In this document: positions 1 through 6,441 of the stretch, in pieces
Numbering within the stretch: the stretch's first letter is position 1
How the letters are laid out: each line of letters starts with the position of its first letter
Assembly: GCA_020024765.1 (NCBI GenBank)
Contig: JAHHTG010000030.1
Span: 1-12,209, forward strand
Source of the DNA: Thomasclavelia sp.
GTDB lineage: Bacteria; Bacillota_I; Bacilli_A; Erysipelotrichales; Erysipelotrichaceae
DNA length: 12,209 bases
Direction: 5' to 3'
Translations under genes and position numbers: made by a program
Notes under the pieces: generated by a model
The model's database searches: none
Seen by the model: only the letters and a program-made list of their open reading frames with translations
Told to the model about the DNA's origin: nothing

Positions 1-44
1 GCTTATTTTACCATGATTTAGGTTCTTTTCGGTAGTTATTCGAA

Positions 45-72
45 TTCACATTATTTCACACAAAAATATGAT
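45..72 (+). promoter_or_regulatory. Candidate promoter in the left-edge intergenic region
   Basis: TTCACA at 45-50 and TATGAT at 67-72 lie 16 bases apart, each one mismatch from the sigma-A consensus, predicting a start near 79. TTCACA recurs at 55-60, giving a 10-bp-phased direct repeat that could be a regulator site. All three plus frames have stops by base 35, so no gene runs through. AT-rich DNA gives such matches by chance, hence low confidence. Confidence 0.35.
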
Positions 73-78
73 ATTTAC

Positions 79-212
79 GCTATAAGTTTTTAATACTATA
101 TAGTCGTAAGGAAGAAAACCTTACCAGTGTTAAAAGAAACACTGCATATTCTATCCCCTTATAAAAAATTATGAATGATTAGTAAAAGCTCCTGTCCCGG
201 GAGCTTTTATTA
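79..212 (+). ncRNA. Candidate small structured RNA, or structured 3' UTR of an upstream transcript
   Basis: This stretch has no open frame of useful length but has clear RNA-like structure. GTAAGG (106-111) pairs with CCTTAC (119-124) around an A-rich loop. Immediately after, CAGTGTT (125-131) pairs with AACACTG (138-144) around the loop AAAAGA. A third hairpin at 183-209 is terminator-like. A 10-bp palindrome, ACTATATAGT, lies at 95-104. With the promoter proposed upstream, this would make a transcript of about 130 bases with two hairpins and a terminator. I do not recognise the family: it does not fit tmRNA, the small SRP RNA or a T-box. It could also be the 3' UTR of a gene left of the window, or on the other strand the trailer of the radical SAM gene. 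Confidence 0.3.
183..212. terminator. Bidirectional hairpin terminator
   Basis: A 10-bp perfect stem pairs 183-192 with 200-209 around a 7-base loop. The stem ends in AAAA/TTTT, so either strand yields a U-rich 3' side. It closes the minus-strand radical SAM gene, whose stop is at 216-218, and any plus-strand transcript from the left. Confidence 0.7.
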
Positions 213-215
213 TGG

Positions 216-1157
216 TTATTTAGTATATTTAGCACCTTGATAAGTGTTTTTGGATACAAAAGTTTTATCGATATCATTGAGAACTTGAAGTTTATTTAAA
301 GTCCAACGTGGTTCGATTAAATCATCTTTTACAGCATCACCTGTTACTCGTTCGACGATAATTTCAGGTGGTAACATTTCGATTTGTTCGACTAAGATAT
401 CAATATATTCTTGTTCAGTTAAAATCTTAAAAGGTTTATATTCGTAATATTTAGCTAAAGCTGTATCTTTAATAATATGCAACATATGAATCTTAATTGC
501 ATCAAATGGTAATCCAATTAAATCATCAATGGTTTTGAGCATATCTTCTCGGGTTTCAAATGGTAAGCCATTAATAATATGAACACAAACTTTGATTTTG
601 GTGTGGCTTAAACGCATTAAGGCATCTTTAAAGCAAGCAAAGTCATGGGCGCGATTGATAAAATTTGCGGTTTGGTTGTTGCTGGTTTGTAGGCCGATTT
701 CAAGCCATACAGGTTTATCGTTACAATAATCATCAAGATAATCAATGATATCTTGAGGTAAACAATCGGCTCTGGTGCCTAATGATACTTCAGCAACTTC
801 ATCTCTATAGCGAAAGACTTCTAGATAATTCCGAATCTTTGCAAGAGGTCCATAGGTATTTGAAAAAGACTGGAAATAAGGAATGTAATATTCATTATGC
901 CATTTTTTATCCATCGCTTCTTTATTAGCTAGATATTGAGCTAAGACATCTTGATGGAAAGTTGTGCTTGTATCGCCACTTCCACGTTCTGAACAGTAGA
1001 TACAACCCCCATAGCCTTTAGTACCATCACGATTTGGACAAGTGAAGTCCGCATCGATAATGACTTTTGCAACCTTGGCGTGGTAGGTATTTTTTAAATA
1101 GTAATTGAATGTATGATAACGTTTATTATCGAATGTGTATTTAAACGGATTTTGCAT
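216..1157 (-). CDS. Radical SAM protein, TIGR01212 family (YtqA/YhcC-like)
   Basis: A 313-residue radical SAM enzyme, predicted to bind a [4Fe-4S] cluster and cleave S-adenosylmethionine; the substrate is not established from sequence. The family signature CPNRDGT is at 40-46, and the cluster cysteines are C40, C52 and C55. This C-x11-C-x2-C spacing replaces the classical CxxxCxxC and is typical of this family, which includes B. subtilis YtqA and E. coli YhcC. Later conserved stretches include EIGLQT near 152-157 and the barrel-like KVCVHIINGLP near 189-199. Length matches the family. The gene stands alone, divergent from leuS by 310 bases. There is no Shine-Dalgarno before the ATG; a TATAAT ends 6 bases upstream, so the mRNA may be leaderless. 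The start is supported because MQNPFKY lies at the usual distance before the cysteine motif. Confidence 0.9.
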   Translation of the reverse strand: MQNPFKYTFDNKRYHTFNYYLKNTYHAKVAKVIIDADFTCPNRDGTKGYGGCIYCSERGSGDTSTTFHQDVLAQYLANKEAMDKKWHNEYYIPYFQSFSNTYGPLAKIRNYLEVFRYRDEVAEVSLGTRADCLPQDIIDYLDDYCNDKPVWLEIGLQTSNNQTANFINRAHDFACFKDALMRLSHTKIKVCVHIINGLPFETREDMLKTIDDLIGLPFDAIKIHMLHIIKDTALAKYYEYKPFKILTEQEYIDILVEQIEMLPPEIIVERVTGDAVKDDLIEPRWTLNKLQVLNDIDKTFVSKNTYQGAKYTK

Positions 1158-1163
1158 ACTCTA

Positions 1164-1191
1164 ATTATAAAGTTTAAAGTGTAAAAGTAAA
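1164..1191 (-). promoter_or_regulatory. Promoter of the radical SAM gene, probably leaderless
   Basis: On the minus strand TTTACT (1191-1186), a 16-base spacer and a perfect TATAAT (1169-1164) are followed by only TAGAGT and then ATG. The expected start of transcription, about 7 bases after the -10 box, falls on the A of the start codon. Confidence 0.55.
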
Positions 1192-1213
1192 TTAAGAAAA
1201 TACCACATCGCGA

Positions 1214-1242
1214 TTGATTTTAAGGCTTAAAAAAGGTATTAT
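1214..1242 (+). promoter_or_regulatory. Promoter of leuS
   Basis: TTGATT at 1214-1219 and TATTAT at 1237-1242 are separated by 17 bases. Transcription should begin near 1249, just ahead of the first T-box stem at 1255, which makes the assignment coherent. Confidence 0.65.
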
Positions 1243-1254
1243 TGAAAAGTAATC

Positions 1255-1450
1255 GTTAGAAGCAGTAGTTTAAATATCCTGTTGTAGAGAACTTTTGGTT
1301 GGTGCAAAAAAGTCGGGATGCTAAATGAACTTGTCTAACATAGAAGATTAAACGTATATCTGCGATAAAGATTAAGAGAGCATGTTTACAATAAACATGA
1401 ATTAAGGTGGTAACGCGTTCATAACGTCCTTATGTGAGGGACGTTTTTTA
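1255..1450 (+). promoter_or_regulatory. Leucine T-box riboswitch controlling leuS
   Basis: The leader binds uncharged tRNA-Leu and lets transcription continue into leuS when charged tRNA is short. Stem I is closed by GTTAGA (1255-1260) with TCTAAC (1334-1339). AGTA near 1265 and GAA at 1327-1329 form the loop-E-like part of the specifier loop. The codon after it, CTT (1330-1332) followed by a purine, is a Leu codon. A perfect 8-bp stem III (1381-1388 with 1392-1399) follows. The antiterminator is AAGG (1404-1407), the TGGT bulge (1408-1411), then GCG (1415-1417), pairing with CGT (1425-1427) and CCTT (1428-1431). TGGT matches the ACCA end expected of tRNA-Leu. The antiterminator shares CGTCCT with the terminator, so the two are exclusive. 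The usual stem II region between 1340 and 1380 is not obvious to me. Confidence 0.93.
1423..1450 (+). terminator. T-box attenuator terminator
   Basis: AACGTCC (1423-1429) pairs with GGACGTT (1439-1445), followed by a T run through 1449. Its 5' arm is also the 3' arm of the T-box antiterminator. Without uncharged tRNA-Leu it stops transcription 18 bases before the leuS start codon. Confidence 0.9.
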
Positions 1451-1467
1451 TTTTATTAGGAGGATTT

Positions 1468-3867
1468 ATGAGCTACGATCATCGCATAATTGAAAAGAAA
1501 TGGCAAAAATTTTGGCAAGAAAACAAAACTTTTAAGACTGATACTAGTGATTTCAGCAAGCCGAAATATTACGCACTTGATATGTTCCCATATCCAAGTG
1601 GTGTTGGTCTACATGCAGGCCATCCAGAAGGCTATACAGCTACGGATATTATCTGTCGTATGAAACGTATGCAAGGCTTTAATGTCTTACATCCAATGGG
1701 TTTTGACTCATTTGGTCTACCAGCTGAACAATACGCTATTCAAACTGGTAATCACCCTGATGGCTTTACTCAACACAACATTAAAACTTTCACTGACCAA
1801 TTATTAACTTTAGGTTTTTCTTATGATTGGGATCGTGTGATTTCAACATCTGATCAATCTTACTATAAGTGGACACAATGGATCTTTGAACAATTGTTCA
1901 AAGATGGTTACGCAAAATGCGTTGATATGCCTGTGAACTGGTGTGAAGAACTTGGAACAGTACTTGCAAACGATGAAGTTATTGACGGCAAGAGTGAACG
2001 TGGTGGCTTCCCAGTTGTCCGCAAAAATATGCGTCAATGGATTATCGACATTCCGGCTTATGCTGAAAGATTACTTGAAGGCCTAGATGATCTTGATTGG
2101 CCGGAAAGCACAAAAGAAATGCAACGCAACTGGATTGGCAAATCAGTTGGTGCACAAGTTAGATTCAATGTGGCTGATAGTGAAGAATCGTTCATTATCT
2201 TTACAACGCGTTGTGATACTTTATTTGGTGCAACATATACTGTGCTTTCACCAGAACATCCATTAGTTGATAAGATTACAACAGCTGATCAAAAAGAAGC
2301 TGTTAAAGCTTATCAAAAAGAATGTGCATCAAAATCAGACCTTGAACGTACAGAATTAAATAAGAATAAGACTGGTGTCTTCACTGGTGCTTATGCAATT
2401 AATCCAGTCAATGGTAAGAAGATTCCAATTTGGATTAGTGATTATGTCTTAATGTCTTATGGTACTGGTGCAATTATGGCGGTGCCTGCGCACGATGAAC
2501 GTGACTATGCTTTCGCTAAGAAGTTTGGCTTAGAAATTATTCCAGTTCTAGAGGGTGGTAATCTTGATGAAGCTGCTCATACTGAAGATGGTTTACATAT
2601 CAATTCTGGATTCCTAAATGGTTTAGATAAAGAAACAGCTATCAACACAATGATTGCGTGGTTAGAAGAAAAAGGTATTGGTACAAAGAAAGTTAACTAT
2701 CGTCTAAGAGAATGGATCTTTGCACGTCAAAGATATTGGGGTGAACCAATTCCAGTTATTCATTATGAGGATGGTACAATCGGTTTAGTTCCTGAAGAAG
2801 AACTTCCACTTGTTTTACCAGTTTTAGATGATTATGGTCCATCAAAATGTGGTGGTGCTCCACTAGATAAAGCTGAAGATTGGGTTAATGTTGAAATCGA
2901 TGGCAAGAAGGGCAAACGCGAAACAAGTACAATGCCAGGAAGTGCTGGATCAAGTTGGTACTTTTTAAGATATATTGATCCACATAATGATGAAAAGTTT
3001 GCAGATTATGATTTATTAAAACACTGGTTACCAGTTGATTTATATGTTGGTGGTCCAGAACATGCGGTTGGTCACTTACTATATGCTCGTATGTGGAACA
3101 ACTACCTATACGACAAGAACTTAGTTCCATGCAAAGAACCATTCAAGAAGTTAGTTCACCAAGGCATGATTCTTGGTGCCAACAACATCAAGATGGGTAA
3201 GCGTTTCCCTGAATTCTGTGTTAATCCTAATGATATCGCTCGTGATTATGGTGCTGATACATTACGTTTATATGAAATGTTTATGGGACCTCTAGAAGCT
3301 GATAAACCTTGGTCAACTCAAGGTGTTGAAGGTGCTCGTAAGTGGTTGGATCGCGTTTATCGTCTATTTATTGAAATGCCTGAAAAACTTAGTGATGAAA
3401 ACGATGGCAAACTAGATTACGATTATAACTTCACAGTTAAGAAAGTCACTGAAGACATCGAATCATTAAATTTAAATACAGCAATTTCTCAAATGATGAT
3501 TTTCATCAATGCATGCTACAAAGAGGAAAAGATTTATAAGGAATATGCGATTAATTTCGTACAAATGTTGTCATGCTATGCACCACACATCGGTAACGAA
3601 ATGTATGAATTATTAACTGGTAAAAATGATTTAGCTTATCGTCCATGGCCAACTTACGATGAATCAAAATTAGTCAAAGATGAAGTTGAAATTGTCATTC
3701 AAGTTAATGGTAAAGTTCGTGCAAAAGTTAAAGCTGCTGCTGGCTTAAGCAATGAAGCAATTCTTGAATTAGCTCTTGCCCAAGAAAATGTCGCTAAGAA
3801 TATCAATGGTCAAGAAATTAAGAAATATTTCGTTATCAAGGGCAAAATTATCAATATCGTTATTTAA
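1468..3867 (+). CDS. leuS: Leucine--tRNA ligase (LeuS)
   Basis: Class I aminoacyl-tRNA synthetase that charges tRNA-Leu in the cytoplasm. The 799 residues are full length for bacterial LeuS (about 800-860). In order: HIGH-type motif HAGH at 49-52; CP1 editing domain with the threonine-rich motif TTRCDT at 246-251 and conserved AHDERD at 341-346, whose aspartates help hydrolyse mischarged tRNA; WIFARQRYWGEPIPV at 416-430; GSSWYFLRY near 494-502; the KMSKS-loop position as KMGKR at 575-579; then the anticodon-binding and C-terminal domains, ending in the usual GK-x-x-N-I-V tail. AGGAGG at 1458-1463 fixes the start. It is a single-gene unit between a T-box and a terminator. Two motif variants, Cys for Pro in TTRPDT and KMGKR for KMSKS, probably mark a lineage and not loss of function, since everything else is intact. 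Confidence 0.98.
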   Translation: MSYDHRIIEKKWQKFWQENKTFKTDTSDFSKPKYYALDMFPYPSGVGLHAGHPEGYTATDIICRMKRMQGFNVLHPMGFDSFGLPAEQYAIQTGNHPDGFTQHNIKTFTDQLLTLGFSYDWDRVISTSDQSYYKWTQWIFEQLFKDGYAKCVDMPVNWCEELGTVLANDEVIDGKSERGGFPVVRKNMRQWIIDIPAYAERLLEGLDDLDWPESTKEMQRNWIGKSVGAQVRFNVADSEESFIIFTTRCDTLFGATYTVLSPEHPLVDKITTADQKEAVKAYQKECASKSDLERTELNKNKTGVFTGAYAINPVNGKKIPIWISDYVLMSYGTGAIMAVPAHDERDYAFAKKFGLEIIPVLEGGNLDEAAHTEDGLHINSGFLNGLDKETAINTMIAWLEEKGIGTKKVNYRLREWIFARQRYWGEPIPVIHYEDGTIGLVPEEELPLVLPVLDDYGPSKCGGAPLDKAEDWVNVEIDGKKGKRETSTMPGSAGSSWYFLRYIDPHNDEKFADYDLLKHWLPVDLYVGGPEHAVGHLLYARMWNNYLYDKNLVPCKEPFKKLVHQGMILGANNIKMGKRFPEFCVNPNDIARDYGADTLRLYEMFMGPLEADKPWSTQGVEGARKWLDRVYRLFIEMPEKLSDENDGKLDYDYNFTVKKVTEDIESLNLNTAISQMMIFINACYKEEKIYKEYAINFVQMLSCYAPHIGNEMYELLTGKNDLAYRPWPTYDESKLVKDEVEIVIQVNGKVRAKVKAAAGLSNEAILELALAQENVAKNINGQEIKKYFVIKGKIINIVI

Positions 3868-3874
3868 TATGATT

Positions 3875-3903
3875 AAGACGGTTCAAAATGAGCCGTCTTT
3901 TTT
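3875..3903 (+). terminator. Rho-independent terminator of leuS
   Basis: A 10-bp stem (3875-3884 with 3890-3899, including one G-U pair), loop AAAAT, followed by a run of six T. It starts 7 bases after the leuS stop codon. Confidence 0.92.
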
Positions 3904-3923
3904 AAAATGTTAAAAATGGTTGC

Positions 3924-3952
3924 TTGTGGCAATGGATGGTTTTCTTTAAAAT
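3924..3952 (+). promoter_or_regulatory. Candidate promoter of the XRE regulator gene
   Basis: TTGTGG (3924-3929) and TAAAAT (3947-3952) are 17 bases apart, about 30 bases before the ATG, leaving a short leader with GAGGG at 3970-3974 as ribosome site. Confidence 0.5.
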
Positions 3953-3981
3953 AAAGGTGTAAAAGGAATGAGGGTAATCAT

Positions 3982-4698
3982 ATGTTGAGTGAAAATATTA
4001 AAAATATTCGTATCCAAAAAGGATTAAGCCAAAACGAATTAGCGGTGAGATTGCACGTTGTACGTCAAACGGTATCAAAATGGGAGAAGGGTTTATCTGT
4101 TCCGGATGCTGAGACACTTTCAAAGATTGCTGATATACTCGAAACAGATGTAGCAACGTTACTAGGAACGACAATCAATCCTGATCACAAACAATCGGAT
4201 GTTGCCGAACAATTAGCTCGTGTTAATGAACAACTCATTGTGTCAAATCGTCGCTCATCAATAATTTGGCGTGTAGTTGCCGTACTCTTAATAATTTTAT
4301 TAATCTGGTTTTTATGGACAAAATTTGAGACTACAAAGTTCTATCTTCGTATGGTTTCACCATATAAGCCAATTGATTTAAGTTATACTTGTGAAATAAC
4401 TGATAGTGAGAATCATTGCGTTAAAGTATTTGAGGATAGTTTGGTTTCGAAAAAGGGCCGTTTTATTTTTTTAAATTATCATATAAAACCAATCCGTATT
4501 AATTTTAAAGATGAAAATGGTGAAGTGTTATTTGGTAGAACCCTTAATGGTGGCGACATTGACACGTTTAACGTTAAGGCAAATAAACCATATTATCTTG
4601 AAATCACGGCTGATGCCGTTGAGTCTGGTGAAGAAATTAAAGTTTTAGTCTTTGATGGTCTAATGCCTAGTGATGCTTTTGAGATATATGGTGATTAA
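3982..4698 (+). CDS. XRE-family regulator with a membrane anchor and extracytoplasmic domain
   Basis: The 238-residue protein has a Cro/CI-type helix-turn-helix at about 6-61, with the recognition region VRQTVSKWEKG at 27-37 and SVPDAETL after it. A short polar linker leads to one transmembrane segment at about 94-112, rich in Ile, Leu and Val. Residues 115-238 form a beta-rich domain predicted to lie outside the cell, with C137 and C146 able to form a disulfide. I infer a one-component sensor-regulator that binds DNA from the membrane. Many Firmicute XRE proteins have a membrane-spanning tail, but I do not recognise this outer domain and the ligand is unknown. The gene is flanked by terminators, so it is its own unit. 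The downstream peptidase promoter carries a phased direct repeat that could be its operator, a guess from adjacency. Confidence 0.85.
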   Translation: MLSENIKNIRIQKGLSQNELAVRLHVVRQTVSKWEKGLSVPDAETLSKIADILETDVATLLGTTINPDHKQSDVAEQLARVNEQLIVSNRRSSIIWRVVAVLLIILLIWFLWTKFETTKFYLRMVSPYKPIDLSYTCEITDSENHCVKVFEDSLVSKKGRFIFLNYHIKPIRINFKDENGEVLFGRTLNGGDIDTFNVKANKPYYLEITADAVESGEEIKVLVFDGLMPSDAFEIYGD

Positions 4699-4719
4699 AG
4701 TGGACTGTAGTCCACTTTT
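4697..4719 (+). terminator. Hairpin terminator after the XRE gene
   Basis: A 10-bp perfect inverted repeat (4697-4706 with 4709-4718) begins inside the stop codon of the XRE gene and ends in TTTT. The T run is short, so termination may be partial; the stem also suits the opposite strand. Confidence 0.65.
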
Positions 4720-4745
4720 AAAATAGTTTAAAGGCTTTATTTTTG

Positions 4746-4773
4746 GACATTAAATCACATATAATGACATTAA
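4746..4773 (+). promoter_or_regulatory. Peptidase promoter with an 8-bp direct repeat at 20-bp spacing
   Basis: A perfect TATAAT at 4760-4765 is the only clear -10 box before the C69 gene; no good -35 box precedes it. The octamer GACATTAA occurs at 4746-4753 and again at 4766-4773, exactly 20 bp apart, bracketing the -10 box on one face of the helix. This suggests a binding site for a dimeric regulator. Confidence 0.45.
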
Positions 4774-4801
4774 GTGTTTTACATTTAAGGAGATAATGAG
4801 G

Positions 4802-6337
4802 ATGGAAATTTTATTAATAATCTTGATTGTGGTTACATTATTGTGGTTCTTCGCAAAACCGGTAGCTGCTTGTACGGCGGTTTATGTCGGTGCAAAAGTA
4901 AGTGATAATGGTCATACATACTTTGGCCGTACTGAAGATGTGAATGCAAGTACAAAACGTTTTGTGGTTTATGAGCATGCAACTCATGATGAAAATGAAT
5001 ATTATAGTGATACCCGTGGAGATAATTTTAAAATGCCGATGCCTAAAGAAACATTGCGCTTTAGTGTTTTAGAAGATTCAAAACTAAATGGTGAGGGTGA
5101 ATATCCGTATGGTGAAGCCGGTTTTAATGAACTTGGTGTTTCGCTTTCGGCCACAGTGACATCTTTCTATAACGAAGCTGCTAAAGCGGCTGATCCTGCA
5201 ACTGAGGGTGGGATTAACGAAGTTGTTATTGCACATATTTTATTAGGTAAAGCTACAAGTGCGCGTAATGGAATTGAATATTTAGCAGAAATTATGGCTA
5301 AATATGGTGCTTCTGAACAATTCTTAATCTTTATAGCTGATGAGAAAGAAGTATGGGCCTTTGAAGCTGTTTCTGGCCATGAATGGGCAGCAATCAAAAT
5401 GCCTGATGATAAAGTATCAGTTATTCCCAATCATCTTGTTATCGGCAAAATTGATGTGAACGATTCTGATAATTACTTAGCTTCGCCAAACTTAATTTCT
5501 TTAGCTAAAGAACATGGCTTCTTGGTTGAAGAAGATGGTTTAATTAATGTTATGAAAACTTATGGTCCAGTATTTGGTCCATATGATTCTTATCGTGCAT
5601 GGGCAGGCCGTAAGTTCTTAAATCCGGATTTAGATGTACATGAAACTGATCCGTATTATGAAATGCTATTTAGTCCTAAAAACAAGGTTTCGATGATGGA
5701 TATTCGCAATTTATTAAGCATCCGTTATGAAGATCAACCATATAGTCAAAATAAGGCTTATACACAAGAGAATTACATGATTCGTCCTATTGGTGTTCAA
5801 AGACAGGCTGAAGTGCATATCTTTGAATTAGATCAACCAATTAGTACACAATGGCAATGTATGGGTCCGATTGAATTCTCGGTTTCGGTGCCATTCTATA
5901 CTCGTTTAATGACATCAACTCCTGCAAATATGCAATATTACGACACAAAACCTATAGATGGCCAATATGACTGGTCATTTAGAAAATTAGCGACATTATG
6001 TGCTTTGAATCGCGAAATGTATGGTAAGAATGTTCGCCTATATTGGGATAAATATCAAGAAGCGCTAATTGATGCCAACAAAGATGTAGTCGCTAAAATT
6101 AATGAATTATATAAAGTTGATTCAAAGGCAGCTGAAACTAAAGCAACGGATTTGGCGTTTAAGATCGCCAAAGAAGCACAAAGCCGTGCTGAAACGCTTT
6201 TTAGTGAATTGATGTATTATTTAACAGCTGAAGAATGCGACATCTTAACTGCCATTCATAAACATGAAGCGGTTAAACCATTCATGCCGTCTTTATTAGA
6301 AAAAGATATTTATACAAATTATTCATTTGATATGTAG
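4802..6337 (+). CDS. Exported C69-family dipeptidase (PepD-like Ntn hydrolase)
   Basis: A peptidase of family C69/U34, expected to release dipeptides from short peptides with an N-terminal cysteine nucleophile. From the ATG at 4802 it has 511 residues. Residues 1-18 are hydrophobic, followed by KPVAA and C24, which begins the conserved block CTAVYVG; GRTEDVNAS follows at about 42-50. Other family blocks are GEAGFNELGVSLSAT, GINEVVIAHILL, YGASEQFLIFIAD, SGHEWAAIKMPDD and PNHLVIGKID. AAGGAG (4787-4792) is 9 bases before this ATG but only 3 before an alternative ATG at 4796, so I prefer 4802; the alternative adds MR. Signal peptidase or self-processing before C24 would expose the nucleophile. 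VAAC also fits a lipobox, but lipidation would block catalysis. A helical, Ala/Lys/Glu-rich tail follows about residue 415. It is a single-gene unit with its own terminator. Confidence 0.92.
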   Translation: MEILLIILIVVTLLWFFAKPVAACTAVYVGAKVSDNGHTYFGRTEDVNASTKRFVVYEHATHDENEYYSDTRGDNFKMPMPKETLRFSVLEDSKLNGEGEYPYGEAGFNELGVSLSATVTSFYNEAAKAADPATEGGINEVVIAHILLGKATSARNGIEYLAEIMAKYGASEQFLIFIADEKEVWAFEAVSGHEWAAIKMPDDKVSVIPNHLVIGKIDVNDSDNYLASPNLISLAKEHGFLVEEDGLINVMKTYGPVFGPYDSYRAWAGRKFLNPDLDVHETDPYYEMLFSPKNKVSMMDIRNLLSIRYEDQPYSQNKAYTQENYMIRPIGVQRQAEVHIFELDQPISTQWQCMGPIEFSVSVPFYTRLMTSTPANMQYYDTKPIDGQYDWSFRKLATLCALNREMYGKNVRLYWDKYQEALIDANKDVVAKINELYKVDSKAAETKATDLAFKIAKEAQSRAETLFSELMYYLTAEECDILTAIHKHEAVKPFMPSLLEKDIYTNYSFDM

Positions 6338-6340
6338 TTT

Positions 6341-6377
6341 AAACCCCGTCATTAGACACGGGGTTTCGTATTTTTTT
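6341..6377 (+). terminator. Rho-independent terminator of the C69 peptidase gene
   Basis: A GC-rich 9-bp stem (6341-6349 with 6358-6366), an 8-base loop and, after a 4-base gap, a run of seven T at 6371-6377. It lies just after the TAG stop codon. Confidence 0.9.
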
Positions 6378-6391
6378 ATAAAATAATGTTA

Positions 6392-6419
6392 TATAATGAG
6401 ATAAAGAAAAGGATATAAT
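6392..6419 (+). promoter_or_regulatory. Candidate -10 boxes for the small membrane protein gene
   Basis: Two perfect TATAAT hexamers occur at 6392-6397 and 6414-6419, both after the peptidase terminator. Neither has a convincing -35 box at 16-18 bases. The gene needs a promoter here because a strong terminator precedes it; which box is used cannot be told. Confidence 0.35.
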
Positions 6420-6441
6420 AATTGATATTCAAGGTGAAAAT

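Noticed and set aside
79..212. tracrRNA reading of the left-edge hairpins
   Set aside because: No CRISPR repeat, array or cas gene is visible in the window, and I could not find an anti-repeat; kept only as a point to check beyond the left edge.
1843..2037. Open frame of 64 codons on the minus strand inside leuS
   Set aside because: It lies wholly opposite a strongly conserved part of leuS, with no ribosome site and no recognisable product.
2885..3142. Open frame of 85 codons on the minus strand inside leuS
   Set aside because: Antisense shadow of the conserved LeuS catalytic region; composition is not protein-like.
5167..5430. Open frame of 87 codons on the minus strand inside the C69 gene
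   Set aside because: Antisense shadow of conserved C69 blocks, with no translation signals.
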